The notes below the pieces were generated by a model. That model did not search any database. It saw nothing but the letters and a program-made list of their open reading frames with translations, and was not told the DNA's origin. This document shows, piece after piece, positions 5,453 through 12,932 of a DNA stretch of 14,802 bases (its first letter is position 1; every line of letters begins with the position of its first letter). The DNA is taken from NCBI GenBank assembly GCA_964370165.1, contig CAYJIG010000052.1, forward strand, positions 1-14,802, given 5' to 3'. The stretch comes from JAAYCI01 sp964370165 (lineage in GTDB: Bacteria; Bacillota; Clostridia; Oscillospirales; Ruminococcaceae). Position numbers and translations under genes: made by a program.

Positions 5453-7189
5453 TTACACCGGCAAAAACACCGTATAATCATTTAGCGTAAAAACACTGAA
5501 CAAATGTCCCTGCGTATCCATAAGAAGCTGGGCGTAGCTTGTATCTTTTGTGATAAAAGCAGTATTCTCAAACGGAACATTTCCTTGTAGCAATTCCTCG
5601 CGAGTGCTCATCATATCAAGAGCTAAATCATTCTGGCTGCCTCGTGCCAACAAATAAAAATTAGTGGGCATACCGCTAAGTGCTGCACGCATGGCAAGGG
5701 TCCTGTCTTCGTTCATTTCCAGCTGATAAAGCACTCTGCCTTGCGACGCCACCTTGTCCCAGTTTTCAGGCGCTGTGTACGATGACGGAACAATAGGAGC
5801 GTCAAAATACACATGCTTTTGCATCAATACCTCTGACATATCAAAACCTTGTACCAGCAACAGCAAGCACAGCATCACAGACGGTACAAAAGCCGTGATT
5901 AATTTTTTCCCAATCATACCCACAAGCCATTTACCCACCGCAATGCTACCCCACATTGCCAGTACAAACAGTAAATAGTATATCGGCCACACAAGGCGTC
6001 CCGACGAGCGGAACATGTCGCAAAAACGTATGATAATATCCGGTAACGGGATGGTAAGAAGTGTCCGAGAATTTGCTGTGACAACATTACTTATCGAAAA
6101 TATAAGTAGGCAAAAACAAGAAAATCCAAGGCCAATATATTGTTTAGCAAACATTAAAAGCGAGCTTATTGTTTTCTTTGTTCCGTTTTTTTGTAGCGTA
6201 GCCAGCAGTAGCGCACATAAGTAAACCCCTGCAAGTCCAAGGCCCAGCAAAACTCCAAGGCCTAAATAGACAAAACTACCCACAGAGTCACCCACTACAG
6301 GAAGTTGAGGTAGCACAACAGACCAGTCCAAATGCTGATAAGATGCATCCCATGTGGCCCAGTTCCAGCTGGTGGGGTTCCAAAATGCGTTCAAGTTCAT
6401 TCCAAACTGACCATACCCGCCTGGTACATAATCTGCCTTTGAAAAGAATCCCAGCACAAAAGCTGTCAAAACCGCCAACAAAACCGGCGGTGCAACCGAA
6501 AAAATCAATATGATTTTTTTCTGGTTTATGGCAATGTCAACGCAGTATGCAAATGCAATAGCCAAAACCATTGGGACGAAATATACGTGAATGGACGTGG
6601 CTAAAACAGCAAGCAGGGAAAATTTCCATACAGCTTTTATAACATGTCCTTTTCGTTCTTTGAAGTACGTGTATAAGGCCAGAACCACTAAAAAATGCGC
6701 GGCCAGTGCCGTGTGTTGAAAAACACGTTCCAGCAAAATAGGACTTGCCGAAAAAAACATGCTACCCAGCACTCTTTGCATAGGCGAAAAAGAGAATACT
6801 CCCAACAGTTTCGCCCCTGAATACCCGCCTAAGGCCATGCACAATAGGCTAAACCACCCAAAATACTGAAAAGTGGCCGGAAGTATGGGCGAAAATATTC
6901 TACCCAGCACAGCAAATAATGGAATGCAATCTGTAAGCGATGCCGCGCCACCAAACGGAAAAGACAACATCGGGGTAAATGTGAGCGGAAAAGTCCACTC
7001 AGACCAACGAAACGCCACCCATCCGGTGTAGTGTTGCAGGATATCTATACCGATATATCCATTAAATATCCAGCTGTCATATGTAACATCCAAGGTGGAA
7101 GCTCCAAATATAACAAAAAACAACCCACCGCCCAGCAAAAAACTAAGCCATGCATATTTGTCAAACTTAAACGAACGTAATTTTTGCAT
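5453..7189 (-). CDS. DUF6311-type multi-spanning membrane protein (GT-C glycosyltransferase-like)
   Basis: A 578-residue integral membrane protein with about 11 hydrophobic segments, roughly at residues 13-30, 90-130 (two), 160-178, 185-247 (two or three), 300-330, 345-370, 395-420 and 425-445. The first loop carries an acidic and aromatic signature (TLDVTYDSWIFNG then GIDILQHYTGWVAFR, near residues 32-62), then TDCIPLFAVLGRIFSPILP, which matches my recollection of DUF6311 proteins. Such loops in GT-C enzymes hold the catalytic acid and bind a lipid-linked sugar, so a role in moving sugars onto lipids or cell-wall polymers is possible, but this is inference. The last 110 residues form a soluble, probably extracytoplasmic tail. 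The ATG follows AGGATGG. Its own promoter lies upstream; no sugar-metabolism cluster surrounds it. Confidence 0.75.
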   Translation of the reverse strand: MQKLRSFKFDKYAWLSFLLGGGLFFVIFGASTLDVTYDSWIFNGYIGIDILQHYTGWVAFRWSEWTFPLTFTPMLSFPFGGAASLTDCIPLFAVLGRIFSPILPATFQYFGWFSLLCMALGGYSGAKLLGVFSFSPMQRVLGSMFFSASPILLERVFQHTALAAHFLVVLALYTYFKERKGHVIKAVWKFSLLAVLATSIHVYFVPMVLAIAFAYCVDIAINQKKIILIFSVAPPVLLAVLTAFVLGFFSKADYVPGGYGQFGMNLNAFWNPTSWNWATWDASYQHLDWSVVLPQLPVVGDSVGSFVYLGLGVLLGLGLAGVYLCALLLATLQKNGTKKTISSLLMFAKQYIGLGFSCFCLLIFSISNVVTANSRTLLTIPLPDIIIRFCDMFRSSGRLVWPIYYLLFVLAMWGSIAVGKWLVGMIGKKLITAFVPSVMLCLLLLVQGFDMSEVLMQKHVYFDAPIVPSSYTAPENWDKVASQGRVLYQLEMNEDRTLAMRAALSGMPTNFYLLARGSQNDLALDMMSTREELLQGNVPFENTAFITKDTSYAQLLMDTQGHLFSVFTLNDYTVFLPV

Positions 7190-7232
7190 AAACTTCCATC
7201 CTGTAAAAAATGCCTATCAAAATCATAAAACA

Positions 7233-7262
7233 ATTATACTTTATAGTGCTTAATATAGCCAA
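7233..7262 (-). promoter_or_regulatory. Promoter of the DUF6311 gene
   Basis: On the minus strand, TTGGCT (7262-7257), 18 nt, perfect TATAAT (7238-7233). Confidence 0.55.
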
Positions 7263-7288
7263 CTAAAATAAAGCACTAACTTGGTGCT
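7244..7288. repeat. Nested inverted repeats upstream of the DUF6311 gene
   Basis: TAGTGCTT (7244-7251) and AAGCACTA (7271-7278) are perfect 8-bp arms that flank the -35 element. A second pair, AGCAC (7272-7276) with GTGCT (7284-7288), overlaps the right arm. On the minus strand this second hairpin is followed by TTATTTT and may be a weak terminator for the VOC gene. The larger pair could be an operator. Confidence 0.4.
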
Positions 7289-7339
7289 GTGTGTAACATT
7301 TTAATATTAATGATACTATAAACGTGATTATAACATTCA

Positions 7340-7741
7340 CTATTTTTGTCTGTTAATTCGCCCACCAATAATTTCTATCCAGTTTCCATCCGGATCTCGC
7401 ACTGTGCTTTGATAATATCCATCGCCATCATACCTGGGCTGGCTAACAATAACATATCCATCATTTTTAAGGCGCGATGTGATAAAATCCACACCGTCGG
7501 GATCGGTGGCGTGAAGGGCTATGTGAGAATACCCCGCACCGTGGTCTTGTGCACGTTTTACAAACGCCGGCCTTGTGGCAACTTCCAGCATAGCACCCTT
7601 GTCAAACTCCAGTATACAGTTGCGCAGTCCGGTTTTTGTGTTGTGATATGTGGAATACTCCACAGCACCAAAATACTTTTTATAAAATGCAACTAGTCCT
7701 TCTAGGTCAGTGGTTCCCAACGAAATGTGATGTACGTACAT
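7340..7741 (-). CDS. Glyoxalase-fold (VOC superfamily) protein
   Basis: A 133-residue cytosolic protein with two beta-alpha-beta-beta-beta modules. Candidate metal ligands sit at the standard places: His5 (HHISL), Glu53 (LEVATR), His73 (GYSHIAL) and Glu123 (NWIEIIGG). The C-terminal DPDGNWIEI motif is typical of glyoxalase I-like proteins. The H-E-H-E set suggests a metal-dependent lyase or isomerase such as a glyoxalase I acting on methylglyoxal-thiol adducts, but VOC members differ widely in substrate, so no symbol is given. The ATG follows AAGGAGG at 7 nt. It is divergent from the DegV gene and probably has its own promoter. Confidence 0.88.
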   Translation of the reverse strand: MYVHHISLGTTDLEGLVAFYKKYFGAVEYSTYHNTKTGLRNCILEFDKGAMLEVATRPAFVKRAQDHGAGYSHIALHATDPDGVDFITSRLKNDGYVIVSQPRYDGDGYYQSTVRDPDGNWIEIIGGRINRQK

Positions 7742-7790
7742 AATATCCTCCTTTTATCAGTGATATTCCAGCCCATAAAAACACACATAC

Positions 7791-7819
7791 ATTAAACGAA
7801 TTTTCCTTGACCGTAGCAA
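7791..7819 (-). promoter_or_regulatory. Candidate promoter of the VOC gene
   Basis: On the minus strand, TTGCTA (7819-7814), 17 nt, TTTAAT (7796-7791). Match is moderate. Confidence 0.4.
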
Positions 7820-7843
7820 TCAAAAGATGTACACTTATATAAT
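7807..7843 (+). promoter_or_regulatory. Candidate promoter of the DegV-family gene
   Basis: TTGACC (7807-7812) with 17 nt to TACACT (7830-7835). A perfect TATAAT at 7838-7843 is an alternative -10, but it has no good -35 at normal spacing. It overlaps the opposing VOC promoter. Confidence 0.5.
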
Positions 7844-7854
7844 AGTTAAACTAT
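7842..7854. promoter_or_regulatory. Palindrome in the DegV leader
   Basis: ATAGTT-A-AACTAT is a perfect 13-nt palindrome between the predicted promoter and the ribosome binding site of the DegV gene. It could be an operator. No regulator is encoded next to it. Confidence 0.4.
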
Positions 7855-7875
7855 ATTACTTGGGGGATATATAAT

Positions 7876-8727
7876 ATGAAAATACAAATTATTGCTGATT
7901 CTTGTTGTGATGTCACACAAGAGCTGCGTGATAAAACAAATGTCAAAATCGCGTCTCTGCACATTATTGTGGATGGCCACAAAGAATATATAGACGATGA
8001 TTCGCTTGATATCTCGATGCTTTTAGATGCTATACACAAAAGTCCTGCACCGCTTAAAACTGCAGCGCCTTCACCCGAGGCCTACGCCGAGCTGATGCGT
8101 GCATCCGAGGCATGCGTGGTGGTTACTTTGTCTGCAAAGCTATCCGGTAGCTACAACGCCGCCATGGCCGGCAGAGACATGGTCTTAGAAGAATATCCCG
8201 ACAAGAAAATTGCCGTTTTTGATTCCAAAAGTGCTGCGGCAGCAGAAGTTCTCATGGTTCTAAAACTTCAGGAAATGATAGACGAAGGCATGTCATTTGA
8301 GGAAATTTGCGAAGTATTCCCTGCTTACGTCGATAAAACTCGCACATTATTTGTGCTTGAAGACTTAACTACCCTTATCAAAAACGGTCGTATACCAAAA
8401 ATGGTGGGTATGCTGGCAACCATTTTGATGTTCCGTCCCATCATGGGCGAAAACGGCGAGGGTGAAATCATCCAGCTGAAAAAAGTGCGTGGTACCCAAA
8501 AAGCACTAAAACGACTGGTGGAAACCGTGGCCGAGAAAACAAAAGATATTGCTGATAAAACATTGGTTTTGGCTATTAGCCACTGCAACTGCCCCGAAAG
8601 AGCCATCCAGGTGAAAGATGATATTTTGGCATCGTGTTCCGCAATAAAGGAAGTTATCATTCAGCCCACACGTGGAATCTCCACTACATATGCCAACAAC
8701 GGCGGTATTATTTTGGCTTACTCGTAA
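7876..8727 (+). CDS. DegV-family fatty-acid-binding protein (FakB-like)
   Basis: A 283-residue DegV protein. In Gram-positive bacteria these proteins (FakB) bind a fatty acid and present it to the kinase FakA, which makes acyl phosphate for phospholipid synthesis; the kinase gene is not in this window. The N-terminal IIADSCCDVT (5-14), the KTAAPSP segment near residue 60-66 and SAKLSGSYNAA near 92-102 correspond to the ligand-binding motifs of the family. FVLEDLTTLIKNGRIPK and the C-terminal RGISTTYANNGGIILAY are also characteristic. The ATG follows GGGGG at 9 nt. It faces the phosphodiesterase gene head-on, sharing the hairpin at 8769-8792. The lipid specificity cannot be read from sequence. 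Confidence 0.92.
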   Translation: MKIQIIADSCCDVTQELRDKTNVKIASLHIIVDGHKEYIDDDSLDISMLLDAIHKSPAPLKTAAPSPEAYAELMRASEACVVVTLSAKLSGSYNAAMAGRDMVLEEYPDKKIAVFDSKSAAAAEVLMVLKLQEMIDEGMSFEEICEVFPAYVDKTRTLFVLEDLTTLIKNGRIPKMVGMLATILMFRPIMGENGEGEIIQLKKVRGTQKALKRLVETVAEKTKDIADKTLVLAISHCNCPERAIQVKDDILASCSAIKEVIIQPTRGISTTYANNGGIILAYS

Positions 8728-8761
8728 GCCGACACACCAAACCCACACAAATTAAAAATTG

Positions 8762-9628
8762 CTATACAGGCGGGTCCTCATTTGGATCCGCCATTATTAT
8801 TTTCGGTGTTTGCGGAAGTTCCATATATCTTGTCTCTGGCTCGTAATACTCAAAAATCACAGCATCGTTTTCCATCTCCAAGCTGGGCACATCGTCGTTT
8901 TGGTTGGCCGTCCACACAACACTCATGCAAAACTTTTGTAGTATACGGATAATCAGCGGCCGATCTCCTTTTTCATATGCAATAAAATGAGGCCTGCTTA
9001 AAAAATTGGCAAGACACAACCCTGCGACAACTCGTTTTAATGTATATGGCTTTTCAAACGGATGTGCCGCCAATTGCCCACGAAGCAGGCCGGGCACATA
9101 TTTTTTGAACCAGCGGACAATCATCGGATCGAAACTTTCAATGCATATATCGCCGTCGTATTGGCGCAGTATCCTCCATGTGGCCCGACAAAGTTCTTTA
9201 TTGTTTTTGCCTGTTTTTAGTTCTATAATAAGTGGCACACGCATATCCACAGTTTTTAAAACATCTTTCAGCAGCGGGATTTTTTGCTGTGTATCAAACA
9301 AATATAGCTCTGATAACTCATCATATGTCAGCTCGTCTACCTTTTTTTGCACGCCGCAAGCACGCAAAAGGTCATCATCATGGAACACCACCACTTCACC
9401 GTCTTTGGAAAGCTGAACATCCAGCTCTATGCCATAACCTGCATCCACAGCAGCGGTAAAGGCGGCTATGCTATTTTCAGGGATACTTTGATTGTGTGTA
9501 TGCAGGCCACGATGCGCATGGTTCACACCCCAAAAAGGTGCACGCTGTTCCAAGCTACTCTCACCCGGGAACAGCATAAATCCTATAATAAGCGCAACAA
9601 CGCAAAATATCAGCAAAAGGGTTAACAC
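8762..9628 (-). CDS. Membrane-anchored glycerophosphodiester phosphodiesterase
   Basis: A 288-residue protein with an N-terminal hydrophobic anchor (residues 2-20) followed by a GDPD domain. HRG at 39-41, PENS at 50-53, ELD at 68-70 and FHDD at 82-85 supply the catalytic His39 and His83 and the metal ligands Glu68 and Asp70. Such enzymes hydrolyse glycerophosphodiesters to glycerol 3-phosphate and an alcohol; with a membrane anchor it may act on lipid-derived or teichoic-acid-like substrates at the membrane. The start is a GTG at 9628, 8 nt after a strong AGGAGG (9642-9637); there is no competing ATG. The last codons overlap the shared terminator hairpin. It is divergent from the two-component system, and its promoter carries a 14-bp palindrome. 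Confidence 0.9.
   Translation of the reverse strand: MLTLLLIFCVVALIIGFMLFPGESSLEQRAPFWGVNHAHRGLHTHNQSIPENSIAAFTAAVDAGYGIELDVQLSKDGEVVVFHDDDLLRACGVQKKVDELTYDELSELYLFDTQQKIPLLKDVLKTVDMRVPLIIELKTGKNNKELCRATWRILRQYDGDICIESFDPMIVRWFKKYVPGLLRGQLAAHPFEKPYTLKRVVAGLCLANFLSRPHFIAYEKGDRPLIIRILQKFCMSVVWTANQNDDVPSLEMENDAVIFEYYEPETRYMELPQTPKIIMADPNEDPPV
8769..8792. terminator. Bidirectional hairpin inside the end of the phosphodiesterase gene
   Basis: GGCGGGTCC (8769-8777) pairs with GGATCCGCC (8784-8792) over 9 bp with one G-U, loop TCATTT. On plus it is followed by ATTATTATTTT and would end the DegV transcript. On minus it spans the last codons and is followed 10 nt later by TTTTTAATTT. Confidence 0.65.
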
Positions 9629-9657
9629 AAAAAATACCTCCTTGGCATTCTACATTA

Positions 9658-9686
9658 ATTGTATTCAAATTTGAATTTTTTTGCAA
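9658..9686 (-). promoter_or_regulatory. Promoter of the phosphodiesterase gene
   Basis: On the minus strand, TTGCAA (9686-9681), 17 nt, TACAAT (9663-9658). The spacer is almost filled by a palindrome. Confidence 0.6.
9663..9676. promoter_or_regulatory. Perfect 14-bp palindrome between -35 and -10
   Basis: ATTCAAATTTGAAT is self-complementary over all 14 bases and sits in the promoter spacer of the phosphodiesterase gene, where a bound repressor would block RNA polymerase. The OmpR-type regulator encoded next door would normally use direct repeats, so a different, distant regulator is more likely. Confidence 0.5.
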
Positions 9687-9740
9687 CAAAATTACAACAA
9701 AAAAAGAAAAATATATCACAAAAACAACATATTCAAGCGT

Positions 9741-9746
9741 TATAAT
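9741..9746 (+). promoter_or_regulatory. Possible -10 of the two-component operon
   Basis: A perfect TATAAT about 65 nt before the regulator's ATG. No good -35 is visible, so the operon may need an activator, possibly itself. The same GCGTTATAAT decamer precedes rpiB (13087-13096). Confidence 0.35.
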
Positions 9747-9810
9747 TTCCCCATGCTAATATACTAAAAAATATAAGTGCCAGTTTTATCATAAAAAGAG
9801 GAGCGTACCA

Positions 9811-10494
9811 ATGGTTAAAATATTAATTGTAGACGACGAGCCCCGTATCAGAGAGCTAATACGTCAGCATCTAGAGCATGTGGGTTATGTATGTGAAGAA
9901 GCCGGCGACGGCAGTGCCGCTTTGGTTAGTTTGGCGAAAGGCGGTATTGATCTTGTTATTTTAGATGTCATGATGCCGTTTATGGACGGCCTAAACGCCT
10001 TGCGTGAAATTCGAGTACGTAAAATGGATGTACCTGTTATTCTTTTGACAGCAAGAGGTGAAGAGTATGACAGAGTACAGGGGCTTGAAAGTGGTGCCGA
10101 TGACTATGTGGTGAAGCCATTTTCACCACGTGAGCTTGTTGCACGTGTGAAGGCTGTGCTGAACCGTACATTGCCTAAAGAAAAAAGTGAAGGTGAAAGC
10201 TTTATTTTTGGCGATTTGGCCATTGATACCGCCTCGCATACAGTGAAAATCGAAGGCAAAGAAGTGGACTTGACCCCTAAAGAGTTTGACCTGCTTGTGT
10301 TTATGGTTTCCAACAAAGGCCTTGCCCTTTCACGCGAGAAAATATTAACCAAGGTATGGAACTATGACTATATCGGCGAAGACCGCACTGTGGACACTCA
10401 TGTAAAAATGTTGCGTAGCCATTTAGGGAAATATCGTAACTGTATCGCTACTGTGTGGGGTATAGGCTATAAGTTCGATCCGGAAGCGAAGTGA
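9811..10494 (+). CDS. OmpR/PhoB-family response regulator
   Basis: A 227-residue transcription factor. The receiver domain (about 1-118) has the acidic pocket Asp8/Asp9, the phosphoacceptor Asp52 (LVILDVMMP), Thr80 and Lys102 (VKPF). The C-terminal winged helix (about 130-225) has the usual LTPKEFDLLVFMVSN and EDRTVDTHVKMLRSHLG, where the recognition helix lies, and ends in WGIGYKF. It would be phosphorylated by the kinase encoded 4 nt downstream and control unknown targets. The ATG follows GAGGAG at 7 nt. I assign no symbol, because many paralogues of this form occur in Clostridia. Confidence 0.94.
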   Translation: MVKILIVDDEPRIRELIRQHLEHVGYVCEEAGDGSAALVSLAKGGIDLVILDVMMPFMDGLNALREIRVRKMDVPVILLTARGEEYDRVQGLESGADDYVVKPFSPRELVARVKAVLNRTLPKEKSEGESFIFGDLAIDTASHTVKIEGKEVDLTPKEFDLLVFMVSNKGLALSREKILTKVWNYDYIGEDRTVDTHVKMLRSHLGKYRNCIATVWGIGYKFDPEAK

Positions 10495-10498
10495 TTTC

Positions 10499-12067
10499 TT
10501 GTCAAGCGAAAACAACAATAAAACAAAAGATTGCGGTAGACGCATAGGCTTAAAATGGATATCGGGAAACATAAGGCGCAAATTGACTTTATTTGTAGTA
10601 GTTATTCTGCTGATAGTCATTGCGCTATTTTGGATTTTCACCACTTATGTTTTACCTATAACTTATCAAAGACATATCCATAATGGACTTGACGACTCTT
10701 TAACCACAGTTACTAATATTTTGAATGATGAATATGAAAACGGACAACCGCTTTTGATGGAAATAGAGCTTGCGTCCGGAATAACTGTCACCAGGCTGTC
10801 TGAAAACGTGACGGACCGCTTGAATACTGCAGTGCAAAACGGCGTGCTAAACCTGGACAGTCAGTGCTTGGATATATCCGGGTCCAATAATAATAACTTG
10901 TTACTTGTAGATAATTTGCAGCCGTCTTGCCTTTTACATTTTCACTATGAGGCCGGTGTTACCGAGCAAGGTGACGTGGCTGTGGGTACCGAGCGTAATG
11001 GCGAGTATGTAAGCCGTATACGTGAAGTAACTCAAGATATCGGCCATTATGACCATAATGAACTTGATCAAATCATCATGGGAACAACCGCGGCAGACGA
11101 TGAACTGACTGTTATTGTGACCACAAATCAAGAGCACATTCCACAAACAGTATCTGTTTTAAAAGGGCTTATGTTGCCTATTCTTTTGTTAATACTGCTG
11201 ATTTCTACCATAGCAGCATGGGTATTTAGCCTGCTGTTCACCAGTCCTTTGTCACGGCTGTCGGCGGCCTCACGTGAAATAGCAAGCGGTAACTATAACG
11301 TGCGTGTGCCTGAATGTGGCGACGACGAAATAGGCGATTTAGCCCGTGATTTCAACTTGATGGCGTACGAAGTAGGCCGTAGCACCGAGCTACAAAAAGA
11401 CCTTCTTGCCAATGTAAGCCACGATTTGCGTACTCCACTCACTTTAATAAAAGGGTATGCAGAAACTGTGCGCGATCTCACCGGAAACAACCCCGAAAAA
11501 CGCACCGATCAAATGAATGTAATTGTAGACGAAACCGATAGACTTTCGGGACTGGTTGGTAGTGTGCTGGAACTCAGTAAAATGTCTTCAGGTGTCGAAA
11601 AACCCGAGCCGGTACATTTTGACTTGACTCAGCTCGGGGATGAAATTTCCTATCGATATGATCTTGTTTGTGAAAAAGACGGCAAACATTTTGATTTCAA
11701 AGGCGAGAATGGCTGTGAAATATATGCCGATCCTAAACTGGTGGAACGCGCACTGGATAACTTATTGGGAAATGCCGTGAAACATGCCGGAGCAGACGGG
11801 TATATCGGACTTTGGATATTCAAAACGAAAAATAATATGGTTCGTGCCGAAGTTATCGATCACGGAAACGGTGTTCCAAAAGAAGATATTGCACATATTT
11901 TTGATAGATATTACCGTAGCCGTGCAAACTCCGGAAAGCCCGGAACCGGCCTTGGTTTATCCATAACAAAAAGCATTTTCGAAATGCAAGGCTTCCAATA
12001 TGGCGTGTCTTCACAGCCGGGCGAGGGTTCTATTTTCTGGTTTGAAACACCATATAGTTCTCAATAA
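10499..12067 (+). CDS. HAMP-domain sensor histidine kinase
   Basis: A 522-residue membrane kinase. Residues 1-28 are cytosolic, 29-50 form TM1, about 51-220 an extracytoplasmic sensor without a domain I recognise, and 222-247 TM2. HAMP follows (about 248-297), then HisKA with the phosphorylated His308 (NVSHDLRTP) and the ATPase domain (NLLGNAVKHAG, DHGNGVP, DRYYR, GTGLGLSI). The sensor has only two cysteines, 123 and 144, which could form a disulfide. The start is taken as TTG at 10499, 4 nt after the regulator's stop; no in-frame ATG precedes TM1 and the ribosome binding site is weak (GGAAGCGAAG), so translation may be coupled to the regulator. The stop overlaps a long palindromic terminator. 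Confidence 0.92.
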   Translation: MSSENNNKTKDCGRRIGLKWISGNIRRKLTLFVVVILLIVIALFWIFTTYVLPITYQRHIHNGLDDSLTTVTNILNDEYENGQPLLMEIELASGITVTRLSENVTDRLNTAVQNGVLNLDSQCLDISGSNNNNLLLVDNLQPSCLLHFHYEAGVTEQGDVAVGTERNGEYVSRIREVTQDIGHYDHNELDQIIMGTTAADDELTVIVTTNQEHIPQTVSVLKGLMLPILLLILLISTIAAWVFSLLFTSPLSRLSAASREIASGNYNVRVPECGDDEIGDLARDFNLMAYEVGRSTELQKDLLANVSHDLRTPLTLIKGYAETVRDLTGNNPEKRTDQMNVIVDETDRLSGLVGSVLELSKMSSGVEKPEPVHFDLTQLGDEISYRYDLVCEKDGKHFDFKGENGCEIYADPKLVERALDNLLGNAVKHAGADGYIGLWIFKTKNNMVRAEVIDHGNGVPKEDIAHIFDRYYRSRANSGKPGTGLGLSITKSIFEMQGFQYGVSSQPGEGSIFWFETPYSSQ

Positions 12068-12103
12068 AAATAAAAACACCCCATGGGGTGTTTTTATTTT
12101 TAT
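12064..12103. terminator. Bidirectional terminator, 40-nt perfect palindrome
   Basis: A perfectly symmetric palindrome centred on CCCCATGGGG at 12079-12088, with A-rich left and T-rich right arms giving a T-run on either strand. It overlaps the kinase stop codon (12065-12067) and also serves the convergent SIS gene. Confidence 0.92.
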
Positions 12104-12123
12104 AAACTACTTTAGTCTGAATA

Positions 12124-12822
12124 TTATACGTGGAAGATACGATCAAAGAACATTGCTTCCAGTTTTTGGTTATACTCTGGGCCACCATCAACGTTTGCAC
12201 TTTTGTATACCGGAGGCTCAACGCCATTTTCCAGCATGATTTCAGCTGCACGTAGCATGGCACTTTGCAGTAGCATATTGCAAGTGATGGCAGATACGCC
12301 ACACACTTTAGAGTCTAGGCCTGCCAGCTCAATAGCGGCATCGCCGTCCGGTGCACAGTTATCAAGTACGATATCACACACTTCAAAAAGACGCTTGCCT
12401 GAAGAGTGCTTGCTGGTTAGGTTTTTGGAGGCTTCCAAAGATGTGACGGCAATAGTAGTAGCGCCTTTTTCTTTGGCAATAGTTGCAATTTCTACGCCCA
12501 GTGGGTTACGTCCCGAGTTTGAAATAATAAACACAACATCATTTTCACGTACATCTACTTTACGCATAAACTGTGTGCCAACGCCTTCGATCATCTCATA
12601 TGTTCCAATCGAGAAATCTTTCAGCATTTTAGAGGGGATAAATCCACCTGCACGAGTGGTAACTTCCATTGCGCCACCCATAGAATGTCCGCTACCAAAA
12701 GCTTGGATAATTCCTTTGTTCATCAATGCCTTTGCAGTAGCTTGGCCGGCTTGCTCCACTGCATCTTTTTGTGTCTCCAATTTTTTAAATAGATCTTGTA
12801 TCACGTCAAAAAACTGATTCAA
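12124..12822 (-). CDS. SIS-domain sugar-phosphate-binding protein (UPF0309-like)
   Basis: A 232-residue cytosolic protein with one SIS domain, the fold used by sugar phosphate isomerases and by regulators that bind phosphosugars. GSGHSMGGAMEVTTRAGGF (about 43-61) and VVFIISNSGRNPLGVEIA (about 96-113) are the two phosphate-binding segments. It looks like the UPF0309 family, whose reaction is not settled. An ATG 33 nt upstream (12855) is in frame but has no ribosome binding site; AAGGAAG at 12838-12832 lies between it and a TTG at 12822, 9 nt away, so the TTG start is preferred. The neighbouring divergent RpiB also handles sugar phosphates, which may be more than coincidence. A promoter with an inverted repeat lies upstream. 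Confidence 0.85.
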   Translation of the reverse strand: MNQFFDVIQDLFKKLETQKDAVEQAGQATAKALMNKGIIQAFGSGHSMGGAMEVTTRAGGFIPSKMLKDFSIGTYEMIEGVGTQFMRKVDVRENDVVFIISNSGRNPLGVEIATIAKEKGATTIAVTSLEASKNLTSKHSSGKRLFEVCDIVLDNCAPDGDAAIELAGLDSKVCGVSAITCNMLLQSAMLRAAEIMLENGVEPPVYKSANVDGGPEYNQKLEAMFFDRIFHV

Positions 12823-12870
12823 TATTCTGCACTTCCTTTTCTTTGTTATAATCATAAAATGTTATTTTGC

Positions 12871-12897
12871 ATACTTTATTATTTAAAACTAAAGTAT
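12871..12897 (-). promoter_or_regulatory. Leader hairpin of the SIS gene
   Basis: ATACTTTA (12871-12878) and TAAAGTAT (12890-12897) are perfect 8-bp arms with an 11-nt loop, just after the predicted transcription start. It could protect the mRNA or bind a regulator. Confidence 0.4.
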
Positions 12898-12903
12898 ATG
12901 TTC

Positions 12904-12932
12904 ATCTTAGGATATTCCGTATCCTTTGTCAA
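12904..12932 (-). promoter_or_regulatory. Promoter of the SIS gene with operator-like repeat
   Basis: On the minus strand, a perfect TTGACA (12932-12927), 17 nt, TAAGAT (12909-12904). The spacer holds GGATA-N5-TATCC (12910-12924), a symmetric site well placed for repression. Confidence 0.7.

Noticed and set aside
9811..12067. Naming the two-component pair phoP/phoR because a phosphodiesterase is adjacent
   Set aside because: OmpR-type pairs are too numerous and alike; the neighbouring promoter has a palindrome rather than the direct repeats expected for such a regulator.
12823..12855. ATG start at 12855 for the SIS protein
   Set aside because: No ribosome binding site precedes it, and the only good one lies between it and the TTG at 12822.
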